DNA of 64,000 nucleotides, taken from the IMG/VR virus record IMGVR_UViG_3300010885_008506, positions 1-64,000 of that record. The stretch is one strand, 5' to 3'. Origin of the DNA: a virus. Positions 10,701-19,166 of this stretch are shown in pieces. The notes below the pieces were generated by a model. That model was not told the origin of the DNA. It worked only from the letters and a program-made list of their open reading frames with translations, and made no database searches. Position numbers and translations under genes: made by a program. Every line of letters starts with the position of its first letter. Positions within the stretch are counted from its first letter, which is position 1.

Positions 10701-13700
10701 CCTACTACAGGAGTAGTAAGATCTTCGTCAATATATAAACTTACAGCAAAGTTATCAATCTTTTCTACATAGAATGTACCGCCGTTAATAGCATTGCTGT
10801 TTGACTGTACAACTCCTGTTACACCTGTGATAGTAATTGCTTGTTTGTCACTAAGTCCGTGATAGAGATTTAGTGCAATTGTTCCAGCTGCTGTTGCAGT
10901 CTTAGATAGTGTAATTCTGTTTACGCCCGGAGTATAATCTTCTTCTATATTAATAATGACTGTGTTACTTTGAACACCGGTACCTGATACTTGTGTACCA
11001 ATCTGTACGCCTGCAACAGAACTAGCTGTTGTCACGTATGCACTTGATACGGAAGTAGTGCATGCTGCAATACCAAATGTCATGTCAATTGGGTCAGGGT
11101 ACGAATTAACTGTTATATTTTTAACAGGTAATGTAAAGTTACCATACTTCAATTTGTAAATTGTAGCTTCGCCGGGTGAACCAATTAGCATTAGCGTATC
11201 GCTTACACGGGCAAGTGTTGTGCCAAACTTAGCACTGGTTATACCCACAGGAGCGTCAATGGTATATCCCAATGTCCAGTCGCCTGTTGGTCCTCTGTTC
11301 CAAACTTGTACAGAGCCGTACTCTGTACCAATTATACTATTAGCAGGGCACCCAATAATTAGAGTTTCGCTGTCCAAGTGTGATATTGAATAACCAAATT
11401 CACATGCTGCACTTACGTCCGATGTACTACCGCGTAGTCTATCAACATATGCTAGATCGCCGCCTGCTTCTGAGCGTTCAAAAATTAATACTGCCTGATC
11501 GGTTTGCCCGCCGGCAGCAGTTGCTTCTGCTCTTGCTGCAGTCCAAATAATTGAACGATATGTCCATGCGTGTACCCTGGATCCAGTAACTGAATAGTTA
11601 GAAGTTGGGGCAGTTAGCCCAGCTGGTTGCGGGCCCACTAGCCATGGATCTTGTTTCTTTAGAACTGCCCATCCGCCATCGTATGCATCGATCCATAGAC
11701 GATCGCCTACTTCACTTTCGTACACACGAACTGCAGAGTCTATGTGACTTGAATACGCTACACCTGCTGCAGTATATGTATTATAAGCCTGTGAGTTTAC
11801 GGGAATTGTTAGTGCTTGATCGTCGTACAACGAAATCTTATTTGTGCTTACATATTTTGCGTAGTAAACTTTGCCGTTAAGTTCAGCCATTCCCGCAATA
11901 CGATCAATAATTAAACGTTCGCCGCCAATATATGAATGATCGTTGGCAAATGTTAGCACCACTGGGTTAGTGTTAGTTGCTGCAGTAATAACGTTAAATT
12001 CTACTGAATTAAAATTATTGTACTGGACTGGTAGTAACTTAACAATGAAGGCACTAAAGGTATCACCCTCGTTCAATCCGGTACCGTTAACTATTGTAAA
12101 GCTAGTAGTAGATTCAACAGTTTGTACAACTTGATATCCGTTTATACCTGGTACAGGTTGTAGTTGCCCTGGAGCAGATACCTCGGAGTATGTCAAATCG
12201 TCTAGAGTGACTAGCCAGATATCTTCATTTTCTGCAAGATCAAGCTTGCTGTCCAATGACACTACATCATTAGCTAGTATTGTTATATTAAATGGGCCAA
12301 AACGCTTAGTCTTGTAGATGGCCGAATCAGTTAGTGCTGTTTGTGCAACCCAAATAATTGTGCCATTTTTGTTCATCAGACTTGCATTGATGTTTGATAG
12401 TTGATCGTGCGATAGCACTGTTGCATCAACCTGATCTATTCTTGCATAGCCTGCATATTTTTGTTTGAATTTTGCTGTAGTCAGCGGGAAGATGCTTCCG
12501 CTAACACGTTCGCCTTGATCAAGAATTTTGTCTGCAGGTATTCCTACAACATTACGTTCGTAAGATGTTGCGTTATCTAGATCTAGTGCTATCTTAGAAA
12601 ATTCTAAATCGTTTGAGTCTAGTAGTAATTCAACTTCGTCTGTGTTATCTGCTAGACCAAATTCGCCAATACGGAATGCCCATTCGTCTTTGATATCAAC
12701 TGACAATTCACTGTTAGGATTAATGCCGCGTAGTAACTTGGTTACTGCTTGCTCTGTACCCTTTTGCGTAATCATGCCTTGATAGAACTTAAACTGAGAT
12801 TCGTCATCTACTAATAATGACTGTAGATAATCTCTTGGCTGGAATCCAATCAAGTGACGAGCATAAGAACTAACGTCGCTTGTAATCTGATCAACACTGA
12901 GGTCATAGAACTGTTCAAGACGCGCAGCCATTGATTCTAAGTTTGGCTGCAGGAACTTCTTAGGTTGCTTTGCCAGCTTCTTCCACTTAGAATAATCAAA
13001 TATATCACCACTGTTATGCACAGTTGTTGTTATGTATACTGTGGTGCTAATCTTAACAAGATCGCCATTTCTGTAATCTGTGTAACTCTGCCAATCGTTG
13101 ATGTTAGCTTGATCTAGGGTGAAGCCTGGTGCAAACAGTTTACCATTCCAACTATTGCTCTTACTTCCCTTAATCTTTAAACGTTCTTGTCTTGCGCCAG
13201 TTGTTGAATCAAATACGATATCACTGAAATCAGTCTTATCGTCAAACACAACCAAATGGTCAAACTCGCTTATAACTGCTTTTAGCAAGTAGATTGAGCG
13301 ATCTGCTGTAACAGACGATACTGTGATTAGGTCAAAGTTTCTGTCTACTGCAATGCTGTTTGCACGTAGTGGTGTACCGTTTTGATCCAACACGCCGTTA
13401 GGATCCGAATATACTCCGTACAGTGGGTCAAGGTCACCTTGCGGGACATACATCTGCACAAACTGACTTGCAGGGCTTAGTGTTAACGACGACCCGTTGT
13501 TCCAGTTCTGTAGACTCCAAAATAGGAATTCTCTACCAGATAGTATCCAATTGCGAATTGAGCCTAGGTCATTGTCGAACTGATCAAATACAAATCCTTG
13601 ATTTTCTAGATAACGTCCGTATGCAATTATAAAGTCAAATACTTCTTGCGCAGTTGAAAAGACGGTTCCGTAATAAACCTTAGCAGGATTTGTACTGAAT

Positions 13701-16700
13701 GTTTTCCAATATGTTGCAACAATACCACCTTGTACAGGCAATGTTTGTAGTGCTGCAAAGTTTTCAAAGTCAAACGCACTGCTGCTTGTGTGATCTGTTG
13801 TTACTCTGAAGAATAGTCCGTTATACTTGACTACTTGTCCTTTAATGTAATAGTAACCGTCTCTCCAATCTAGATAAGACGACGACTGCTCGCCTACACG
13901 CAATGAGTCTTTTTGACCTTCGTCATGTAAGCTTGGTAATATACTGAAGTATGCTTTCTCTGTGTCGTATCCTTCTACTCTCCAGCCGGTATCAGTACGG
14001 GTAATAATTACGCCACTATAGGTTAATGTATCAATTGGACTGCTTTGATCTAGTAGCAATTGATAGTTGCTATCCGGTAGCAAGCTTAATGAGTTCTTAC
14101 TGCCAGGTGCAACTGCGTTAATGTATACCTGCAACTTATCCTTGTCAGTAAAGCCAGTCATTCTAAACATCAGTCGAGGGCATATACCCGATACAAAATT
14201 GTTAAACTCGCTTAGGTCAATATTAAGTGACTTGGCTCTTGCTTGTATCCAAACAAAATATCCAGTAGTGTAAGTATTAGTAACACTTGCTTCGACATCA
14301 GATTGACGTACTACTTTACCTACTGAGGTAATAGTTGTGTCGTATATCTTTTGCAGAGTATTAGTTACTGCATCAAATGCAGTATCAAGTAAATCAAATC
14401 CTGATCCAAAGTATAGACGAGAATTGGTCAATGCCTGATACAGTTGCACAGCAAATGGATATTCGCTGCTTCTAATCCAAGCTTGTTCTACCGGACTGCA
14501 GTCACCAAACTGCCAATCACGATTTAACAATCTTTGATCTGTAATCTTAACTAGCTGTGATGCATCAGGTGACAATAGTACGCCGTGATCGTCTACTGGG
14601 ATGATATCCTGTAGTCTGTGTTCGGCATTGTATCGCACATAACGTGTGTCAACACCTGCACGATAACCCTGACGAATTAGACCCTGTTCTAGGTCTTCCC
14701 ACAGTTTTGTATTTTGCTTGGTGTATGGAGCAGTGCCGTATTCACTTGCCCACCATGTTGGCTCTTCGTGGAAGCCTAGCATTTCCCATGGTGTAACGTT
14801 TGGATATGGTGTGTCAAAATAGTGACGATATACTCCAAACCAGCTGCCAATTAGAATCTTATTACCAAACACATCTTCCTGACCGCGATAATTCCATTGC
14901 CACGGGTCACTAGTAACAGGATGACTGCTGTAGTTTAGCTTGGACTTAAGGATCCATTGTCCAAAGAATCTGTCAAATACATCGATGTAATTCTGAAAGT
15001 CTCTTTCGCTAGAACGATAGTAGCCCGGCAGTAATGCAAATTTATCTAGTACCTGCTTGTAAGAATCACTGCCTTGTTTCTTGATGTTGTTATAGATTCT
15101 GTTCTCTAGTTCAAGTAGCAGTTCGTCGCGCTGATCGCCAAATGCTGGCGTCAGGCTTCCGTCGTGTCCTCTAATAACAGTTACTAGTCCCGATGGCTGC
15201 TGTATAGTTGTTAGTGCTGGCACATATGCTGGTGCAATGCCCAGCTTTGCAGGAGTAGCAGCAACCCAGTTCTCTGTAGTAGTATCGTACTGACGAACAA
15301 CAATCACATCATTCTGTGTTAGCGGATAATTGGTTGAGATTGTAAGCGACGACAAAGGAGTATCAAAGTCGTAGTCTTGGTAACGTGCGAGTAGTATGCC
15401 GTTGTGATAAACTAGTACAGCCTTTCTATTTGACTCTTCATCTACGTATGCCGTAGTTAGAGGATAGGTCTTGTCTTCCTGATAGCGAACCTTATAGCTA
15501 TTTTCCACAAAGTTTGTATATCCCGGAACCATGTCACTGTCATAGAATGGGAAGTCTGCTGTTTTACCCAGTACGTATTCCGATAGAATACTGTCCAGCA
15601 TTGTTGGCACTGGATTTTCTTCGTCAAATACAACTGTATTATACTTCTGTATTACAGAATTTTTAAATTTAGTAAATTCGTTACGTGCATATTCTAAGCT
15701 TTGAACAAAGCCCAGTGTTCTATTCTTTAGCAAGGCCATTGCTAATAAGATGTTACCGTTGTGATAACCAAACTTAGTGCAATAGGAATCTAGTGTTGGT
15801 TGTATGAATAGATTGTTGTTGCCAACTGAACGACCATCTAACGTTGTTAGTAACTGTGCGCCGCTAGTTAAATGAGATGCTAGTTCACCAAACGTCATTA
15901 CAGAAATTTGTTGATTGGAAGGATTTGTTGTTAGACTTAAAGGAAGCCTCAACACCAAGTCTGTTTCTGTAATGTCGTCATTAGTCCAATGTGTGATCAT
16001 TAACTTGTCGTTGACTTTTAATGTATTTCTGAATACTAGTAAACTGTTTGCTTTAACTTGCTTTACTTTTCCGTCAACTGCTGTTGCATAGTCAATTACT
16101 CTATCAACCAGATCGTAGTCTTGACCCTGATACAGCAATTGATCGTTGAGCTCAACTATAACTGTTTGTTGTACATCACTCTCAATGACGGAGATTTTTA
16201 ATTCAACTTCGTTAGTTTCTACGTCCACGTAACGTAGATCAATTACAGGAGGTTTGCCAATGATTGGACTATCAAGCACAACAGAACGAAGCGAATCATC
16301 GTTTACGTTAAGTGTGTAGAAACTTTCGCAAGCTAGTTCTGTAGTAGTTTCTGACAGAGTAAATTGGAATATGTCCTGGCTATGATTCCATTCAAACTGA
16401 ATGTCGCCAGTTAAGCCAACAGACTTATAACTCAGAGGGAAGCCAATTTCGCTATCGTTAGTACCTGTTCCTCGTTTGAACGAGAACAACTTGCTACCAA
16501 TGAATGTGCTACCTACATATGTTGCTCGATCGCCAATGCTTGTTTTGTTAGAATCAAACAAATCAAACAGTGGTTCTTGATTGATTGCTGTTTTATTCTG
16601 CGACTGAACCCACTCATTGTTTAGATAATAAAAATTCTTACCTGCATTACTATTGCCGTCAGTAACTACGATACCATCATAATCGCTAACACTTGCAACT

Positions 16701-19165
16701 TCTGTTAACACAATATTAGGCTGATAGTCGTATGCTGTTAATTCAATATCGTCTAGTGATAATAGTGTTGTTACTAGCGTAATTTCAATACGTTCTTCTG
16801 TACCAATGGTTACACCAGCAGTAGCTGTTACACCAGCACCCGGTGCTGCAATTACTACAGTCACTGCGGTTGTAGAAGTAGTTGGGTTGGTAATAGTAAT
16901 AAAATCTACTGCATCTCCAACTAATGTTGCAACTGCAGAACCACCAACAGGTAAACTAGTAACAGTATCTATTAGACTTACAGTAGGAGCTGTAGCATAC
17001 CCACTTCCTCCGTTAGTTACTGTAATTTCTGTAATTGCAGGAATGTTATATACTACATCTGTTGAGTACAGATTAGAAGGTATAATATCATCACCATTTT
17101 TAAGTTCAATTGTTTTATTTCTAAAATCACCTTGAATGTTGAATACATCACCGGTGTTGGTAGCTAGCCATTCGTATGGCGCTGTGCCAATTGCACCCGG
17201 ATTGTATATAGACTTACGTCCTTCGTCTAGACTGGCAATTGTTACTTCGTAAATCTTGTTTCGTACCTGCAAATCTGTATCAGCAGAGAACACAACTTTC
17301 ATGCCGTTCTCTAGGCCAACACCATCCGCAGAATATCCAGATGCTGCCATCACGTTGCTTAGAGCATCAATTTCTACTTGATCAAATGCATCTACTACTG
17401 CAACGTTACGACGTGCATGATTATACAATGCGATATCGTTGTCAAATTCCACAACAGGACGTTTGGCTTTTTCTGCTTGATCGATTACAAAATCTTGCTC
17501 CAGTACTTTAGCAGTATGCTCTAGTACGCGATAATGGAACCAACGATTACTGCGACTCCACGCATTCCCGTCTAGACTAGAACGTGCAATAGTAATGTAA
17601 TGCTTGTTTAGAAAGCCGTAGTTGATATCTTGTTCTAGTCCGTTTGGTACTAATAAATCAACGTCAAGCAAACGAATACTGCTACCAACACCTTCTACGT
17701 AATATGTTTTGTTACGATAAGAAGCAGGTAGTACTGTTGCATCAAATGTTACTTTGAGTCCATTCATGAACGTAACATCGCCAATTGCAAATCTCTGCTG
17801 TCCAATTACGTCTCGTTCAATATCGATAGACGGGACGCCAGTGAATGCCGATGCTGTAGTTGGTACTTGAATTGTACTAGACTGTTGGATTGGGCTACCT
17901 GTCCAACTTGGACCAACTACATATGGGAATACCGGATCGTTAGCGTTGTCAACTGTTAAGAAGTATGCATACGTTCCGTTAGGGAAATCTGGTGTTACGC
18001 AAAAACGTCCATTGTTAACGTCAAGTGTTCCTAGATTTGCAATGTATTCGTAGTCTTCAACATATCTACCGTCTGGTGTGCCGCGAACAGCAGTTGCACC
18101 TTTGATGCGATAGCTGCTGGTCATGTTAATGATTGAGCCGCTGCCGTCTGCGTTAGTATAACCACGTGGTCCGTAGATTGGGAAGCCGTCAAACGCATAC
18201 CCTAGTATCTTACTATGTCCGCTAACTGAATCGCCTAGTTCTGAACTGTATGCGTGATAGTGGAACACACCGTTAATGTCTGGATGTCCTGCAAATTCTG
18301 TAGGACTGACGTGCTGCACATCCTCGCTGCGATTAAATTCATTTGCTAAATTGCTGCTAGTACTATCAAATGTAATTGTGTGATTTTCTAAGAAAGGCGT
18401 GTTTATTGTATACGTAACATCATTAAGCTTTTCTTTGCTGCCCATTGTGTATGTGTAAAATGGGTGCCCGTTAGTTGCAACGCCAATCATACTGCCTGCG
18501 GGTACAGCTACTTGATTCTGACTCTGTCTAATCTGCGGATCACGTGGTAGCTTAAATGCCACTGTTGTGTCTGCAACTGCTCGTGTTACATCTACTGTAG
18601 GAAAACTATCAACCAATGAAGATTGATTACTAGTTGACACGTATATATTTTTATCGTCGTAATAACCTAGTACTGTATTGTCAAATGCGGACAATTTAAT
18701 GAACAGTAAGTTGGCAATTGCAAAACTTATTGGTATTGCGTCCGGGCCGTTGGGCATCCAGTAGTACTGATCATAGTTGATCAGCTTGTCTAAACTAATC
18801 TTAAAATCAGCTGGTTTAAAATCGTCAGCTAGTGCGTTTTGTAGATTATTTTTATCAACACCATAATAGTTTAGGGCATTGATAAAGTCTTCTGCAGTAG
18901 CACCAAAGGCATATGTACCATCTGGGTTCACTGATGCTGCACCAACTTCAAGTTGATAAGCGTTTCTTAGTTCATTATTCTCTGTTAAGAATCTATCAGT
19001 TGACGTTGCACCTTTTGCATATCTACGTCCTACATAGTAATTCAATTGTCTTGGGTCACTTGGGGTTACCAAATGGTCCATCGTAGATGCTAAGAATCTA
19101 CGGTTTAGACTTGTTTGAAATACTTCTGGTAAAAACTTGTAACTGCGTTGAAATGCTTTAGCCAT
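4757..19165 (-). CDS. Giant modular baseplate-wedge/fibre protein (4,802 aa), gp7 position
   Basis: One uninterrupted 14.4 kb frame directly after gp6, the place of T4 gp7 in the order 25-6-7; T4 gp7 is only about 1,030 residues. Domains visible, with rough residues: YHYH-type domain 290-410 (FHYHAYS, GYAFDGFPIYGPRGY); a GGSGYATAPTV turn module near 730 and two more near 3,750-3,850; a FCCH-like module 2393-2460 (GMAELNGKVYYAK) and another near 2,800; a VSGTGV module near 2,700-2,760; FG-GAP-like beta-propeller repeats 2530-3095 (FGYSISHLDSETLIIGCP; FGTTLARVSDTLMLIGSP); and at least four GxGxTTxF sandwich repeats from 3,975 onward. It probably forms a large part of the wedge or a baseplate-anchored fibre. 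The wedge assignment rests on gene order and is not proven by motif. Confidence 0.75.
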   Translation of the reverse strand: MAKAFQRSYKFLPEVFQTSLNRRFLASTMDHLVTPSDPRQLNYYVGRRYAKGATSTDRFLTENNELRNAYQLEVGAASVNPDGTYAFGATAEDFINALNYYGVDKNNLQNALADDFKPADFKISLDKLINYDQYYWMPNGPDAIPISFAIANLLFIKLSAFDNTVLGYYDDKNIYVSTSNQSSLVDSFPTVDVTRAVADTTVAFKLPRDPQIRQSQNQVAVPAGSMIGVATNGHPFYTYTMGSKEKLNDVTYTINTPFLENHTITFDSTSSNLANEFNRSEDVQHVSPTEFAGHPDINGVFHYHAYSSELGDSVSGHSKILGYAFDGFPIYGPRGYTNADGSGSIINMTSSYRIKGATAVRGTPDGRYVEDYEYIANLGTLDVNNGRFCVTPDFPNGTYAYFLTVDNANDPVFPYVVGPSWTGSPIQQSSTIQVPTTASAFTGVPSIDIERDVIGQQRFAIGDVTFMNGLKVTFDATVLPASYRNKTYYVEGVGSSIRLLDVDLLVPNGLEQDINYGFLNKHYITIARSSLDGNAWSRSNRWFHYRVLEHTAKVLEQDFVIDQAEKAKRPVVEFDNDIALYNHARRNVAVVDAFDQVEIDALSNVMAASGYSADGVGLENGMKVVFSADTDLQVRNKIYEVTIASLDEGRKSIYNPGAIGTAPYEWLATNTGDVFNIQGDFRNKTIELKNGDDIIPSNLYSTDVVYNIPAITEITVTNGGSGYATAPTVSLIDTVTSLPVGGSAVATLVGDAVDFITITNPTTSTTAVTVVIAAPGAGVTATAGVTIGTEERIEITLVTTLLSLDDIELTAYDYQPNIVLTEVASVSDYDGIVVTDGNSNAGKNFYYLNNEWVQSQNKTAINQEPLFDLFDSNKTSIGDRATYVGSTFIGSKLFSFKRGTGTNDSEIGFPLSYKSVGLTGDIQFEWNHSQDIFQFTLSETTTELACESFYTLNVNDDSLRSVVLDSPIIGKPPVIDLRYVDVETNEVELKISVIESDVQQTVIVELNDQLLYQGQDYDLVDRVIDYATAVDGKVKQVKANSLLVFRNTLKVNDKLMITHWTNDDITETDLVLRLPLSLTTNPSNQQISVMTFGELASHLTSGAQLLTTLDGRSVGNNNLFIQPTLDSYCTKFGYHNGNILLAMALLKNRTLGFVQSLEYARNEFTKFKNSVIQKYNTVVFDEENPVPTMLDSILSEYVLGKTADFPFYDSDMVPGYTNFVENSYKVRYQEDKTYPLTTAYVDEESNRKAVLVYHNGILLARYQDYDFDTPLSSLTISTNYPLTQNDVIVVRQYDTTTENWVAATPAKLGIAPAYVPALTTIQQPSGLVTVIRGHDGSLTPAFGDQRDELLLELENRIYNNIKKQGSDSYKQVLDKFALLPGYYRSSERDFQNYIDVFDRFFGQWILKSKLNYSSHPVTSDPWQWNYRGQEDVFGNKILIGSWFGVYRHYFDTPYPNVTPWEMLGFHEEPTWWASEYGTAPYTKQNTKLWEDLEQGLIRQGYRAGVDTRYVRYNAEHRLQDIIPVDDHGVLLSPDASQLVKITDQRLLNRDWQFGDCSPVEQAWIRSSEYPFAVQLYQALTNSRLYFGSGFDLLDTAFDAVTNTLQKIYDTTITSVGKVVRQSDVEASVTNTYTTGYFVWIQARAKSLNIDLSEFNNFVSGICPRLMFRMTGFTDKDKLQVYINAVAPGSKNSLSLLPDSNYQLLLDQSSPIDTLTYSGVIITRTDTGWRVEGYDTEKAYFSILPSLHDEGQKDSLRVGEQSSSYLDWRDGYYYIKGQVVKYNGLFFRVTTDHTSSSAFDFENFAALQTLPVQGGIVATYWKTFSTNPAKVYYGTVFSTAQEVFDFIIAYGRYLENQGFVFDQFDNDLGSIRNWILSGREFLFWSLQNWNNGSSLTLSPASQFVQMYVPQGDLDPLYGVYSDPNGVLDQNGTPLRANSIAVDRNFDLITVSSVTADRSIYLLKAVISEFDHLVVFDDKTDFSDIVFDSTTGARQERLKIKGSKSNSWNGKLFAPGFTLDQANINDWQSYTDYRNGDLVKISTTVYITTTVHNSGDIFDYSKWKKLAKQPKKFLQPNLESMAARLEQFYDLSVDQITSDVSSYARHLIGFQPRDYLQSLLVDDESQFKFYQGMITQKGTEQAVTKLLRGINPNSELSVDIKDEWAFRIGEFGLADNTDEVELLLDSNDLEFSKIALDLDNATSYERNVVGIPADKILDQGERVSGSIFPLTTAKFKQKYAGYARIDQVDATVLSHDQLSNINASLMNKNGTIIWVAQTALTDSAIYKTKRFGPFNITILANDVVSLDSKLDLAENEDIWLVTLDDLTYSEVSAPGQLQPVPGINGYQVVQTVESTTSFTIVNGTGLNEGDTFSAFIVKLLPVQYNNFNSVEFNVITAATNTNPVVLTFANDHSYIGGERLIIDRIAGMAELNGKVYYAKYVSTNKISLYDDQALTIPVNSQAYNTYTAAGVAYSSHIDSAVRVYESEVGDRLWIDAYDGGWAVLKKQDPWLVGPQPAGLTAPTSNYSVTGSRVHAWTYRSIIWTAARAEATAAGGQTDQAVLIFERSEAGGDLAYVDRLRGSTSDVSAACEFGYSISHLDSETLIIGCPANSIIGTEYGSVQVWNRGPTGDWTLGYTIDAPVGITSAKFGTTLARVSDTLMLIGSPGEATIYKLKYGNFTLPVKNITVNSYPDPIDMTFGIAACTTSVSSAYVTTASSVAGVQIGTQVSGTGVQSNTVIINIEEDYTPGVNRITLSKTATAAGTIALNLYHGLSDKQAITITGVTGVVQSNSNAINGGTFYVEKIDNFAVSLYIDEDLTTPVVGLGTHTAYTGSAAATDTYSIQLAPVTQTATGTGIVMAADSNKVAILDTAGNGHIYVYTIDENGILTQDINAIVTGTTSIPIKSQHPIDITTVGENVRVAVGSRFTTYDTFGTIIDTGDTTFDTLVSDGIVRIYDFSATSGTASLTQVLTGPNTNGLNLFGKTVKFTTSGKLLVGNPTAPYVWKLILDSSTTTFDANDTTFTDVIIGYGAVESFGLHSRYGAAPGSSLYSTQYVWEGSVFNPISAVDDSTTGFGSALSEVNDTVIIASPWSVRGKIYEYDNTQDGWAAETQQEQVVDTKLINRALSYDPVQDQVIEFLSLWDPLKDLHDSEAMINVDYTLSIDPSIYQENSPGNTFWAEEKVGTTWWDNSTAVWLWYEQGDLSYKIKNWGQLFPGSTITVCEWIESTTVPSAYNVNGMTPSMGTPPLGGLQPYNTKVTTDSNGATVFRYYFWVAGKQSISQSSKKTLSVASIATALTNGPYQWVAAAGSAGVVTQNLRDNLVDGEQILQIEVLRVEQNSPRHVEWTLLSEGDNVAPPTSLVNKMVDSLTGRDLAGNNVPDVELAAHKRLGVKIRPRQTMFNDRVGAIEVCAEYLNEYLASIIVEDVDLGTMNQSDPQPLIMEVQDLTIDTGDTTFDDGSTTLTTEYQNWDESVPTYADIIVSDLLAKPAGYLLLVESDETRKNLWTIYMWDGTNLMLSRVQKYDTTRYWSRLDYYSTDYPEGSIAAVTLATEQEFQDSNYVDTNVKVLGPGYWRVLRKDSTGDTTIMALENGTIKLDITAADFNTSMSFDTSSFDSAVFDSEPTIELRNILTAMRDNVFVNEYKYLWNSWFFRMVRHALVEQRQLDWAFKSSFIKVKHFVAELAERPVYALDIDDSLEKYITEVKPYHTKIREYTSVYSGKDVFGSLTTDFDCPPHIVDNHYETSVVDDPEQASRFENEWPWRSYRDNRGYSVVAIVVADGGTGYDIAPTIKLTGGKTVLEGNVRLASAYAVNLGFAQSFETLGADNYFSARKLWLDQQAIKDSSIDTTDLPGDVLANVAGGPGVVNLDAIRQIIVVDEGEGYLTPPTVEIVSLPGHGSGARAYAVLGKTPVRMFKTGMRFDRVKGTADILYPETRDPAQDNPGFDDWHAADRIAAFYDPQPGQAGIPERIIQTHIGDGVTTTFDLPQDFMYEELMQVALGDILVEPSDYTVYPSEMTINFATAPSNNTTISLILNPPLLPLLLGADYDQTKIVSPKFSTGPGFASQARGFDSVDFDNWELDPYGNLVELGGYDTYQSGGRFASSSGYDPSAEVSNSGGSFIGPDTTPSTEELVSGQVFDALDVKVFTAESQNQNISIQTISGNGTTTYFALNPVPSSVDNITVFVNGLVQDPGVAYIIDYSNILGQINAELQFNTAPAANSIITAVVTNDNGPSVEQVQNFVGNGSSEVFRVTGVGLDNPLRQCIVVVDGIKTAHTFASDSAPYENDVLVTISPAPAIGAVIRIVSYLTVAGVPVDLKNYTESFVESIFINGSLNYTITNPSGAPAPLSTSTIAYAVAEGAEAGLRLTPPATAYALGTGATAQFNIPVCPNFNIAGLVAGDIQATVNGQIVSISSYSSGVVTLTATPALNDVVTITVLPSGDYYVQGSTLTLTSMVDDGSTNTKILVTTYNDTALTGIRTEVFGIDNTLHIQYQGYGIYGIGLSPTQQQLANFYSRGQIVLSDDIIAVNRVQVYKNGVYIAPVVGWYLQAESNRIVNIAGGIDDNDVIVVHYFAGTSTTSSTIGFRVFKDMMGSLSAYRLPLENSTTVSQAVTTASDRIYLTNASALVAPSPLINRPGVVMIGKERIEYWEKGSDYISRLRRATKGTGAGNHRVGTLAVDMSYRNQLPASEYMNSETYSANGATVSFALPLLLTTSEHDTDSVLVYVAGKKMTSGYTVDQSAGSYYQVTFNEAPKSGLRVVLAIKQAYNWYDVTDPTSSMADTDTQWAIFIREKTTVFDIS

Positions 19166-19166
19166 A

